From assembly GCA_903868205.1 (NCBI GenBank), contig CAIPUJ010000013.1, forward strand, positions 1-12,256: a stretch of DNA of 12,256 nt, read 5' to 3'. Source of the stretch: an uncultured bacterium. Lineage in GTDB: Bacteria; Patescibacteriota; Minisyncoccia; Phycocordibacterales; GWA1-40-21. Every line of letters starts with the position of its first letter. Positions within the stretch are counted from its first letter, which is position 1. Below are positions 1 through 6,414 of this stretch, in pieces. Both the position numbers and the translations under genes were made by a program. The notes below the pieces were generated by a model. The model saw only the letters and a list, made by a program, of their open reading frames with translations, had not been told where the DNA came from and did no database searches.

Positions 1-28
1 TACCAAATGAACCATGGTTCATTTGGTA
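1..28. repeat. Perfect 28-bp palindrome
   Basis: The first 28 bases are identical to their own reverse complement, with arms of 14 bases meeting at a central CCATGG and no loop. There is no T-tract after it, so it does not look like a simple terminator. It sits 6 bases before the terminator hairpin at 35-67. It may be an operator, an intergenic palindromic repeat unit, or the tail of a larger element cut by the window edge. What lies to its left cannot be seen. Confidence 0.6.
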
Positions 29-34
29 CAATAG

Positions 35-67
35 AAAATGGGGTTTGCCTTCGGCAAACCCCATTTT
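35..67 (-). terminator. Hairpin terminator of the yqeY-like gene (probably bidirectional)
   Basis: There is a 15-bp perfect stem (35-49 with 53-67) and a 3-base TTC loop. The stem is GC-rich in the middle and ends in AAAA/TTTT, so both strands read out into a short T run. It starts 30 bases past the stop codon of the minus-strand yqeY-like gene, so it most likely ends that transcript. It could also stop a plus-strand transcript entering from the left. Confidence 0.75.
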
Positions 68-96
68 CCTAAATTCAATATTCCAAATTCTATATT

Positions 97-546
97 CTAA
101 GAGAACATTTCTTCCACAACTTCTTTCACTAGTGCGCCGTCAGCTTTTCCTTTAAGTTCTTTCATTACTGTACCGATAAATTGCCCAAGTTTAGATTTAT
201 CTATTTCACCAGCAGTAGCTTTTTTTTCTTCAACTACTTTCATAACTTCTTCTTTACTCATCATTTGTGGCAAGTATTCTTCTAGGACTTTTAATTCTTT
301 CTCTTCTTCTTCAGCAAGTTCTGGCCTTCCACCTTTTGTAAATTGTTCAATAGAGTCTTTTCTTTGTTTGACGAGTCTACGAATTATAGCCAAAGCTTCT
401 TCATCACCAAGAAATTCATCAGTGGTTTTCTTTGCTACGATTTCATTCATAAAGGCTGCAAGTACTCCTCTAAGTACGGTAAGCTTAAAAGCATCTTTAT
501 TAATCATCGCTTGCTTGATTTGTTCTTTTATTGTTGTGTGTATCAT
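97..546 (-). CDS. yqeY: GatB/YqeY domain protein
   Basis: A 149-residue protein of the YqeY family, which resembles the C-terminal tRNA-binding part of the GatB amidotransferase subunit. Its cellular role is not settled, and a link to tRNA metabolism is inferred from that similarity. Typical family segments are visible: an N-terminal helix with LTVLRGVLAAFMNE (residues 23-36), then VKQRKDSIEQFTKGGRPEL (59-77) followed by EEYLPQMMS (89-97), and a C-terminal part containing IGTVMKELKGKADGALV. Length matches the usual 147-150 residues, so it appears intact. The ATG at 544-546 is the only sensible start. There is no Shine-Dalgarno sequence before it; a GATAAT -10-like hexamer (minus strand, 563-558) would give a leader of only a few bases. 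It is divergent from rmuC and ends in TAG. The coding strand has an A8 run (220-227) that could allow slippage, but the frame is open as it stands. Confidence 0.93.
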   Translation of the reverse strand: MIHTTIKEQIKQAMINKDAFKLTVLRGVLAAFMNEIVAKKTTDEFLGDEEALAIIRRLVKQRKDSIEQFTKGGRPELAEEEEKELKVLEEYLPQMMSKEEVMKVVEEKKATAGEIDKSKLGQFIGTVMKELKGKADGALVKEVVEEMFS

Positions 547-558
547 AATGTATAAATA

Positions 559-587
559 TTATCATATTTTTAGAAACTTGGTATAAT
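559..587 (+). promoter_or_regulatory. Extended -10 promoter of rmuC, leaderless
   Basis: A perfect TATAAT lies at 582-587, preceded by TGG at 579-581, which makes an extended -10 element (TGnTATAAT). A weak -35-like TTATCA sits at 559-564 with a 17-base spacer. The rmuC ATG begins at 594, only 6 bases after the -10 box, where the transcription start is expected. The mRNA is therefore predicted to be leaderless, which fits the lack of a Shine-Dalgarno sequence. Confidence 0.7.
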
Positions 588-593
588 ATTCTT

Positions 594-1652
594 ATGTCAT
601 CAACAATTATCTTAGGTATTTTGTTAGTATTAGTTACATCATTACTTTTGTGGCTTGCTTTGTTTAAAAAAGCCGGAGAAGGCAAAAGAGGAGACGATAT
701 TGGTCTTAAGCTTATTCTCGAACAAATAAATGAGCTCAATAGAACTGTAGATACCAAAATAGGGGAATCTTCTAAACAAATGCATGAGTCTCTTAAACAC
801 CAGTCTAGTGAATCTTTTAATATTATCCGTGATATCACAGAAAAACTTACAAGACTTGATGAGACAAATAAACAAGTTGTTTCTTTTGCAGATCAACTTC
901 AATCACTTCAAGATATTTTGAAAAATCCTAAACAGAGAGGAATACTTGGAGAATATTATCTTGAGACTTTACTTAAAAATGTTTTGCCTACTGGAAGTTA
1001 TCAAATGCAATTTCCATTTGCAGATGGAACAATCGTGGATGCTGTTGTTTTTGTGAAAGATAAAATTATTCCAATAGACTCAAAATTCTCTCTTGAGAAT
1101 TATAATCGTTTAGTAGAAGAAAAGAATCAAGCTGAGAAAGAAAGACTAGAAAAATTATTCAGAGATGATCTTAAAAAGAGAATTGATGAAACTGCAAAAT
1201 ATGTAAAACCAGGCGAGGGGACTATGGACTTTGCTTTTATGTTTATTCCCCATGAAGCTATATATTATGATCTTTTAGTTTCTCAAGTGGGTGCAGTAAA
1301 AGTAAACACGAGAGATTTGGTTGAATACGCATTTAAAGAAAAGCACGTGATTATCGTTTCTCCAACCTCTTTCTTGGCGTACCTTCAAACCGTTCTTCAG
1401 GGTCTTAAGGCTATGCAAATAGAAGAGTCTGCAAAGGATATTAAAAAGAATGTTGAGAATCTACAGAAACATTTGAGAAGCTATCAAGAATATCAAGAGA
1501 AGCTTGGCAACGCTCTCTCTACTACAGTAAGCCATTTCAATAATTCAAATAAAGAATTTAAGAAGATAGATAAAGATGTTGTGAAGATTACTGGAATCGA
1601 ATCTGAACTTGAAGTGCTAGAAATAGCAAAACCAGAGAGGGAAGATGAATAA
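594..1652 (+). CDS. rmuC: DNA recombination protein RmuC
   Basis: A 352-residue RmuC family protein. In E. coli RmuC limits inversions at short inverted repeats, and the family has a restriction-endonuclease-like core; its exact reaction is not established. Residues 4-24 form one hydrophobic membrane segment, followed by a basic patch (FKKAGEGKR) and a charged helical stretch (about 38-110) that reads as coiled coil, so the protein is probably anchored at the membrane facing the cytoplasm. The conserved core starts near GILGEYYLETLL and holds the diagnostic IPIDSKF (159-165), FMFIPHE and VIIVSPTSFLAYL segments. It is shorter than E. coli RmuC (about 475 residues), mostly through a shorter coiled coil; the core looks complete. 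The start ATG at 594 gives the membrane segment and matches the leaderless promoter. It ends in TAA just before a hairpin shared with the convergent small gene. Confidence 0.93.
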   Translation: MSSTIILGILLVLVTSLLLWLALFKKAGEGKRGDDIGLKLILEQINELNRTVDTKIGESSKQMHESLKHQSSESFNIIRDITEKLTRLDETNKQVVSFADQLQSLQDILKNPKQRGILGEYYLETLLKNVLPTGSYQMQFPFADGTIVDAVVFVKDKIIPIDSKFSLENYNRLVEEKNQAEKERLEKLFRDDLKKRIDETAKYVKPGEGTMDFAFMFIPHEAIYYDLLVSQVGAVKVNTRDLVEYAFKEKHVIIVSPTSFLAYLQTVLQGLKAMQIEESAKDIKKNVENLQKHLRSYQEYQEKLGNALSTTVSHFNNSNKEFKKIDKDVVKITGIESELEVLEIAKPEREDE

Positions 1653-1664
1653 TTAGATAATAAA

Positions 1665-1694
1665 AAAGGCCGCTCTAAACTTCGAGCGGCCTTT
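1665..1694 (-). terminator. Shared hairpin terminator between convergent genes
   Basis: An 11-bp GC-rich stem (1665-1675 with 1684-1694) encloses an 8-base loop. On the minus strand the stem runs straight into six T residues (1667-1662), a strong rho-independent signal for the small gene ending at 1711. On the plus strand it follows the rmuC stop by 12 bases but has only TTT after it, so it is weaker for rmuC. A second small stem, CGCC-GTTT-GGCG at 1697-1708, lies between it and the stop codon of the small gene. Confidence 0.85.
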
Positions 1695-1710
1695 GTCGCC
1701 GTTTGGCGGG

Positions 1711-1983
1711 CTATTCTTCTTTCAGATCGGCAAACATCTTTGCCAAGATTTCGCCGTAGAGCTTTTCGACGAAGCCCACCATTTCTTTGGTGGTGATGCC
1801 GAAGAGTTTTGCTCTTTTCCGCACTTCTTCCCGGGTGATGTATCGCAATGACTCCTTATCCTCAGCCATTTTCAGGATAAGGAGCTTCAGAGCAATGCGG
1901 CCGGCTTTGGCATCAGACATCACAGGGTTTTTCATCTTTTTGACGACCGATATATTTTTTGACTGAACTTTCTTCTTAGCCAT
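1711..1983 (-). CDS. Small basic protein of unknown function, 90 aa
   Basis: I do not recognise this protein. It is intact, with ATG start and TAG stop. The first 20 residues are strongly basic (MAKKKVQSKNISVVKKMKN), and the rest looks helical, with alternating charge (REEVRKRAKLFG, then VEKLYGEILAKMFADLKEE at the C-terminus). There is no signal peptide or membrane segment, so it is probably cytoplasmic. A nucleic-acid or ribosome contact through the basic tail is possible but only a guess. The core of the gene is about 50% GC by hand count, far above leuS and rmuC nearby, with C/G-ending codons. It has what its neighbours lack: a GAGGA Shine-Dalgarno, a near-consensus promoter with a leader of about 59 bases, and a strong terminator. 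This suggests a monocistronic, well-expressed gene, perhaps acquired by transfer or under selection for codon use. It is divergent from leuS. Confidence 0.8.
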   Translation of the reverse strand: MAKKKVQSKNISVVKKMKNPVMSDAKAGRIALKLLILKMAEDKESLRYITREEVRKRAKLFGITTKEMVGFVEKLYGEILAKMFADLKEE

Positions 1984-1990
1984 ATCACTT

Positions 1991-1995
1991 TCCTC
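1991..1995 (-). promoter_or_regulatory. Shine-Dalgarno site of the 90-aa gene
   Basis: The minus strand reads GAGGA 7 bases before the ATG at 1983, which supports that start. It is the only clear Shine-Dalgarno sequence in the window; none is visible before yqeY, rmuC, leuS, the regulator or the surface-protein gene. Confidence 0.8.
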
Positions 1996-2048
1996 ACACT
2001 AGGTAAACTATCTCACCACGAGACAATTCACTAGTCTTTCTATTAAAT

Positions 2049-2077
2049 ATCATAGCAAATTATAATCATTTTGTCAA
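2049..2077 (-). promoter_or_regulatory. Near-consensus sigma-70 promoter of the 90-aa gene
   Basis: On the minus strand there is a perfect TTGACA (2077-2072), a 17-base spacer and TATGAT (2054-2049). Predicted transcription start is near 2042, giving a leader of about 59 bases before the ATG. It overlaps the divergent leuS upstream region, so the two promoters are back to back. Confidence 0.85.
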
Positions 2078-2082
2078 GCATT

Positions 2083-2109
2083 TTGTAAAACCATGTTTTA
2101 CTGTATTAT
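2083..2109 (+). promoter_or_regulatory. Probable leaderless promoter of leuS with internal inverted repeat
   Basis: TATTAT at 2104-2109 (5 of 6 to the -10 consensus) ends 6 bases before the leuS ATG at 2116, so the transcript should start at or next to the start codon. The best -35 candidate, TTGTAA at 2083-2088, gives a short 15-base spacer. A perfect inverted repeat, GTAAAAC-CAT-GTTTTAC, occupies 2085-2101 between the two boxes and could be an operator. No Shine-Dalgarno sequence is present, and there is no room for a T-box leader. Confidence 0.55.
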
Positions 2110-2115
2110 TTAAAC

Positions 2116-5100
2116 ATGAAAACAAAAAAACTTAATATTTACGACCATTTAAAAATAGAAAAAAAGTGGCAAAAGTATTGGATATCAAAGAAAATTTATA
2201 AAACTACTGAAGATAATAAGAAACCAAGTTGCTATGTTTTAGAGATGTTTCCATACCCATCTGGTGTTGGACTTCATGTTGGTCATCCAAGGGGTTATAT
2301 TGCTGGTGATGTTTATTCTCGTTTTAAAAGAATGAATGGTTTTAATGTGCTTCATCCTATGGGCTATGATGCCTTTGGTCTTCCTGCTGAACAATATGCA
2401 ATACAAAATAAAATACATCCTAAAAAAGCTGTTGAAGAAAATATTGAAACTTTTAGAAATCAATTGGATTTAATTGGGTTGTCTTATGATTGGTCTCGTG
2501 TGGTTAATACAACAGATCCAAAATATTACAAATGGACCCAATGGATTTTTCTTAAACTTTATGAATCTTGGTATAACAAGGTAAGTAACAAAGCTGAACC
2601 CATTGAAGATTTGATAAACACTTTTGAGAAAGAAGGTAATAAAAGTATTGATGCCGCCTGTGATTCTGATTTGAGAATATTTACAGATACAGAATGGAAA
2701 TCTTTGAGTGATTTAGAAAAACATAATATTCTAATGAAATATAGGTTGGCTTTTGAAGGCTTTTCAGAAGTAAATTGGTGTCCAGAGATGGGGACTGTGC
2801 TTGCTAATGACGAAATAGTAGATGGATCAGATGGTAAACCAGTATCTGAAAGAGGTAATCATCCGGTAGAGAAAAAAACATTAAGACAATGGTTTTTGAG
2901 AATTACTGCTTACGCAGACAGACTCATAGAAGGATTAGATGGAATTGATTGGTCCCACCATATAAAAGAAATACAAAAAAATTGGATAGGGAAATCTGTT
3001 GGTTCAGAAATAACTTTTGCTATAAAAGGTATGGAGGAAAAAATAAATGTATTTACAACTAGAGCAGATACTCTTTTTGGTGTTACTTATGTTGTTCTTG
3101 CTCCAGAAGCTGATTTGGTAAAAAAGCTTTTACCAAAAATTTCAAACAGAAAAGATGTTGAAAAATATATTGCAGGTGTAAAACTAAAAACAGATGAAGA
3201 TCGTATGAGTACTGTTAAAGAAAAAACAGGTGTAATACTTGAAGGTATTAAAGCTATAAATCCTGCAAACCAAGAAGAAGTACCGGTGTTTGTAGCTGAT
3301 TATGTATTGGCTACCTATGGTACAGGTATGGTAATGGCGGTACCAGCACATGATGATAGGGATTTTGCTTTTGCTAAGAAATATAATTTACCTATAAAAG
3401 AGGTTATCGTCCCTGAAAGAATAGATAAGAGAAATCCTCCTGTAGAAGGTAAAAAAATTGTAGAGAGAAAAAATGTACATGTTGTAGTTAAAAATCCCAA
3501 GACAGGAATGTATATTGGTTTAAGATATAAAAAACATAATTGGACAACTTTTCCAATGGGAGGGATTGAAGATGGAGAAAATCTAATTGATTCTGCTAAG
3601 AGAGAATTACTTGAAGAAACTGGTTATAAGAATGTTACCGAGGGTGTTGTTTTGGGTGGACAAGTCCGTGCAGAATATTTTGCTGCTCACAAAGATCAAA
3701 ACAGAGTTTCTTATACAAATTTAGTATATTTTGAATTATTAGATGAGGAAAAAGAAAAGATTAGTGATGAAGAAAATGAAGAACATGAAGTAATTTGGCT
3801 TAGTGAAAAAGATATAAATTCAAATTTAATGACTCATGCTGAAATGGACATTTGGCTTGAGAGATTAAACAAAGGCGACGTGGCTTATATAAACGATGGT
3901 GTCATTGTAAATTCTAGAGAATTCAATGGTTTGAATAATTTAGATGCAATAAAAAAAATCACAGATTTTGTTCGTGGGGAAATTGTTACAAAATATAAAA
4001 TGCGTGATGCTGTATTCGCTCGCCAAAGATATTGGGGAGAACCTATTCCATTGATACACAAAAAAGACGGAACGATTTCTGTCGTGAGTGAAAAGAAATT
4101 ACCTTTAGAATTACCCAATGTTAAATCATATGAGGCTATTGGCAATGGTGAGTCACCGCTTGCTGGGGTAAAAGATTGGGTAGAAAAGGGTTACGAGACA
4201 AATACAATGCCTGGCTGGGCCGGATCTTCATGGTATTTCTTACGTTATATGGATCCAAAAAATAATAAAAGTTTTGTTGGAGAAAAAGCTTTAAAATACT
4301 GGAAGCAGGTTGATATGTATATTGGAGGTGCTGAGCATGCTACTGGGCATCTTTTGTATTCTAGATTTTGGAATAAGTTTCTATTTGATTACGGGCTTGT
4401 TCTAGAAGACGAACCTTTCAAGTGTTATAAGAATCTTGGAATGATTTTAGGTTCGGATAATAGAAAAATGAGCAAGAGATGGGGGAATGTTGTAAATCCA
4501 GATGAGGTTGTAAAAAATGTCGGCGCAGATACTTTGAGAGTTTACGAATCATTTATGGGACCATTCGAACAAGAGATTTCTTGGAGCACAGATAGTATGG
4601 TTGGTTCAAGAAGATTTTTGGAAAGAGTTTGGAAGCTTCAAGAAAAAGTTATAGAAAGGTTTGTTGATTCAAGTGATACAGAGGCTTTATTACACAAAAC
4701 AATTAAGAAGGTTGGAGAAGACATCGATTCATTTAATGCAAATACAGCAATTTCTTCTATGATGATTTTGTTAAATCATTTAGATGGAGTGGAAAGTATC
4801 AGTGAAGACTTATATTTAAATTATATAAAAATCCTTTCACCTTTTGCACCGCATATGTGTGAAGAAATTTGGGCAAATCTTGGGCAGAAGAAATCAGTAG
4901 TATTAGCAGATTGGCCTAAGTATGATGAATCAAAAATAAAGTCTGCAAAGGTAAATATACCCGTGCAGATAAATGGTAGAGTAAGAGCAACGCTTATTGT
5001 TGACACAGACCTTGATCAAGCGACAGTAGAGAAGCTTGCTTTAGAAAATTCTGATGTTCAGAAGTGGCTTGAGGGTAAAGAAATAAAGAAGAAAATATTT

Positions 5101-5133
5101 GTTAAAAATAAAATTTTGAACTTAGTGATTTAA
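2116..5133 (+). CDS. leuS: Leucyl-tRNA synthetase with an inserted Nudix domain
   Basis: A class I synthetase that charges tRNA-Leu with leucine in the cytoplasm. At 1005 residues it is well above E. coli LeuRS (860). Signature parts in order: HVGH (54-57, the HIGH motif) after FPYPSG; VNWCP (219-223); the CP1 editing domain with TTRADT (314-319) and GTGMVMAVPAHDDRD (402-416); RQRYWGEPIP; WAGSSWYFLRY; KMSKR (784-788, the KMSKS motif with R at the last position); an anticodon-binding helical region; and a standard C-terminal domain (from about 946). Two inserts explain the length: about 60 residues at 153-214, a segment I recall from Bacteroidetes-type LeuRS, and about 150 residues at 435-588 holding a full Nudix hydrolase domain inside CP1. 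The cysteine-rich zinc knuckle that follows VNWCP in E. coli is absent. All catalytic motifs are present, so the enzyme should be active. No Shine-Dalgarno; it ends in TAA before a hairpin. Confidence 0.96.
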   Translation: MKTKKLNIYDHLKIEKKWQKYWISKKIYKTTEDNKKPSCYVLEMFPYPSGVGLHVGHPRGYIAGDVYSRFKRMNGFNVLHPMGYDAFGLPAEQYAIQNKIHPKKAVEENIETFRNQLDLIGLSYDWSRVVNTTDPKYYKWTQWIFLKLYESWYNKVSNKAEPIEDLINTFEKEGNKSIDAACDSDLRIFTDTEWKSLSDLEKHNILMKYRLAFEGFSEVNWCPEMGTVLANDEIVDGSDGKPVSERGNHPVEKKTLRQWFLRITAYADRLIEGLDGIDWSHHIKEIQKNWIGKSVGSEITFAIKGMEEKINVFTTRADTLFGVTYVVLAPEADLVKKLLPKISNRKDVEKYIAGVKLKTDEDRMSTVKEKTGVILEGIKAINPANQEEVPVFVADYVLATYGTGMVMAVPAHDDRDFAFAKKYNLPIKEVIVPERIDKRNPPVEGKKIVERKNVHVVVKNPKTGMYIGLRYKKHNWTTFPMGGIEDGENLIDSAKRELLEETGYKNVTEGVVLGGQVRAEYFAAHKDQNRVSYTNLVYFELLDEEKEKISDEENEEHEVIWLSEKDINSNLMTHAEMDIWLERLNKGDVAYINDGVIVNSREFNGLNNLDAIKKITDFVRGEIVTKYKMRDAVFARQRYWGEPIPLIHKKDGTISVVSEKKLPLELPNVKSYEAIGNGESPLAGVKDWVEKGYETNTMPGWAGSSWYFLRYMDPKNNKSFVGEKALKYWKQVDMYIGGAEHATGHLLYSRFWNKFLFDYGLVLEDEPFKCYKNLGMILGSDNRKMSKRWGNVVNPDEVVKNVGADTLRVYESFMGPFEQEISWSTDSMVGSRRFLERVWKLQEKVIERFVDSSDTEALLHKTIKKVGEDIDSFNANTAISSMMILLNHLDGVESISEDLYLNYIKILSPFAPHMCEEIWANLGQKKSVVLADWPKYDESKIKSAKVNIPVQINGRVRATLIVDTDLDQATVEKLALENSDVQKWLEGKEIKKKIFVKNKILNLVI
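3418..3879 (+). other. Nudix hydrolase domain embedded in the LeuRS editing domain
   Basis: LeuRS residues about 435-588. The perfect Nudix box GX5EX7REUXEEXGU is met at residues 482-504: G482, E488, then REL at 496-498, EE at 500-501 and G503-Y504. It is preceded by the expected strand (NVHVVVKNPKTG) and followed by further Nudix-like strands and an acidic loop. The LeuRS sequence stops at about IKEVIVPE (427-434) and resumes at DVAYINDGVIVNSREFNGL (588 on), segments that in ordinary bacterial LeuRS follow each other closely. The frame is continuous and base composition matches the rest of leuS, so this is a fused domain and not an assembly join. Metal-binding glutamates are intact, so hydrolysis of a nucleoside-diphosphate-linked substrate is likely; the actual substrate is unknown. 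Confidence 0.9.
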
Positions 5134-5137
5134 GATA

Positions 5138-5171
5138 AATACGGCCGAGAGTTATAACTCTCGGCCGTATT
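5138..5171 (+). terminator. 34-bp palindromic hairpin after leuS
   Basis: Bases 5138-5171 form a perfect palindrome with GC-rich arms (GGCCGAGAG) and a TTATAA centre, starting 4 bases after the leuS stop codon. The downstream sequence is TTGTGTAATT, so the T-tract is weak. It probably ends the leuS transcript and separates it from the promoter at 5201. Confidence 0.7.
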
Positions 5172-5200
5172 GTGTAATTATATATTATACAACAACACAT

Positions 5201-5229
5201 TTGACTTTATTTCTAATGGGTGCTAATAT
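5201..5229 (+). promoter_or_regulatory. Sigma-70 promoter of the region-4/HARE-HTH gene
   Basis: TTGACT (5201-5206), a 17-base spacer and TAATAT (5224-5229) match the consensus well. The start site is expected near 5236, giving a leader of about 47 AT-rich bases with no Shine-Dalgarno before the ATG at 5283. The promoter overlaps the upstream GTG at 5220, which argues against that codon as the start. Confidence 0.65.
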
Positions 5230-5282
5230 CATTTTATAAAGATATATCGTCAATATCAAGTTTTATTAATAATTTTATTTGT

Positions 5283-6314
5283 ATGTCAACAACAAGTTTC
5301 AAACCAAAGCAGGTTTCTAAGAAATTACTCGGAGCACTTCAAGAGAGATCAAAAGATGTCATTATAAGAAGATATGGTCTTGGAAAAGATCCTGAATTAA
5401 TGACTCTAGATGCTATTGGTAAGATTTATGGTATTACAAGAGAAAGAGTAAGACAGATAGAAAATCATGCTCTTAATGCAATCAGAAAATCTAAGAATTA
5501 CTCAGAAGAAAAAGCTGTTTTTGACGAAATAGAAAAACTCATCCACAAACTAGGTGGAATAATTGTAGAACAAGATCTCCTAGACTTCGTATCAAAAGAT
5601 GCGAATACACAAAGTCACATGAACTTCCTTCTTGTTGTGGGACACCCATTCAAGAAAATAAAAGAAGACGAAGATTTCAAACATAGATGGCTTATTGACG
5701 AAACTCTCGCAGATAAAATTCACAACTCATTAAAGAAACTTTATGAATCTTTGAAAGATAATGAACTTGTTTCTGAACCAGAAATAATAAAAGCTTTCTT
5801 GAATTACATAGAGGACGTAGCTGATCAATATAAAACAGAAGAAATTGCAAAAAGATGGCTCGGACTTTCTAAAAAGATTGGAAAGAATCCACTTGGTGAA
5901 TGGGGTAAATCAGAATCTTCAAACATCAGCACAAAGGGTATGAGAGACTATGCATATCTCGTAATCAGAAAGCATGGTTCACCTATACACTTCAGAGAAG
6001 TTGCAAAAGCTATCACTACAGTATTCAACAAAAAAGCTCACGTTGCGACAACTCACAATGAACTTATAAAAGATCCAAGATTTGTACTTGTCGGAAGAGG
6101 TCTATATGCTCTTACAGAATGGGGTTATATGAATGGTGTTGTAAAAGATGTCATCAAGAAGCTTATTGAAAAGAGTGGACCAATGACAAAAGCAGATGTT
6201 GTGGAAAAGGTGATGAAAGAAAGATATGTAAAAGAAAATACTATTATCATCAATCTTCAGAATAAGAAATATTTCAAGAAAAACAAAGATGGAAAATACG
6301 AAATAGTGAAATAG
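5283..6314 (+). CDS. Sigma-70 region 4 / HARE-HTH transcription regulator
   Basis: A 343-residue DNA-binding protein, probably a transcription factor or RNA polymerase accessory protein. Near the N-terminus, ERSKDVIIRRYGLG followed by LDAIGKIYGITRERVRQIE (42-60) matches sigma-70 region 4.2, the helix-turn-helix that reads the -35 box. No region 2 (the -10-binding and core-binding part) is present, so it is not a complete sigma factor. After a helical middle part, residues 220-285 (RDYAYLVIRKHGSPIHFREVAKAI to GRGLYALTEWGY) match the HARE-HTH fold found in the RNA polymerase delta subunit and in chromatin and restriction proteins. Residues 287-343 look like a further winged helix ending KYEIVK. 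The ATG at 5283 is chosen because an in-frame GTG at 5220 lies inside the promoter and would add a non-conserved hydrophobic stretch. It is monocistronic, with its own promoter and terminator. Confidence 0.85.
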   Translation: MSTTSFKPKQVSKKLLGALQERSKDVIIRRYGLGKDPELMTLDAIGKIYGITRERVRQIENHALNAIRKSKNYSEEKAVFDEIEKLIHKLGGIIVEQDLLDFVSKDANTQSHMNFLLVVGHPFKKIKEDEDFKHRWLIDETLADKIHNSLKKLYESLKDNELVSEPEIIKAFLNYIEDVADQYKTEEIAKRWLGLSKKIGKNPLGEWGKSESSNISTKGMRDYAYLVIRKHGSPIHFREVAKAITTVFNKKAHVATTHNELIKDPRFVLVGRGLYALTEWGYMNGVVKDVIKKLIEKSGPMTKADVVEKVMKERYVKENTIIINLQNKKYFKKNKDGKYEIVK

Positions 6315-6317
6315 TTT

Positions 6318-6343
6318 AAAAAACCGCCAGTTGGCGGTTTTTT
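6318..6343 (+). terminator. Rho-independent terminator of the regulator gene
   Basis: AAAAAACCGCC, an AGTT loop and GGCGGTTTTTT form an 11-bp stem with a built-in T6 tail, starting 3 bases after the TAG stop codon. It is the most canonical terminator in the window and can also work in the reverse direction. Confidence 0.93.
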
Positions 6344-6369
6344 AATCTCTAAAGTATTTTATTAAAACT

Positions 6370-6391
6370 GAAGTTTGCCATGGCGAACTTC
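6370..6391. repeat. Imperfect 22-bp inverted repeat upstream of the surface-protein promoter
   Basis: GAAGTTTGCC and GGCGAACTTC are reverse complements apart from one T/G position, separated by AT. A competing stem (TTGCC 6375-6379 with GGCAA 6392-6396) overlaps it. It lies 23 bases upstream of the -35 box at 6415. It could be a regulator-binding site or a remnant of an intergenic repeat. The rest of the 164-bp gap holds the terminator at its left end and the promoter at its right. Confidence 0.5.
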
Positions 6392-6414
6392 GGCAATCTT
6401 ATTAACAACTTACA

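Noticed and set aside
220..227. A8 run in yqeY as a programmed frameshift site
   Set aside because: The zero frame gives a full-length normal family member, and such runs are expected in AT-rich lysine-coding DNA.
1984..2115. T-box or leucine riboswitch upstream of leuS
   Set aside because: The promoter evidence puts the start at or beside the ATG, there is no leader, and no T-box sequence or terminator/antiterminator pair is visible.
4558..4575. TTCGAA sequence resembling a tRNA T-loop
   Set aside because: It lies inside leuS in frame, with no acceptor or anticodon stem around it. No tRNA or rRNA gene was seen anywhere in the window.
5220..5282. Longer start (GTG) for the regulator gene, adding 21 residues
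   Set aside because: The codon overlaps the spacer of a good TTGACT/TAATAT promoter, and the extra residues (LISFYKDISSISSF) do not resemble the family; the ATG at 5283 is better.
6344..6414. Possible small gene in the gap before the surface-protein promoter
   Set aside because: There is no start codon with a usable frame; only the imperfect inverted repeat at 6370-6391 stands out.
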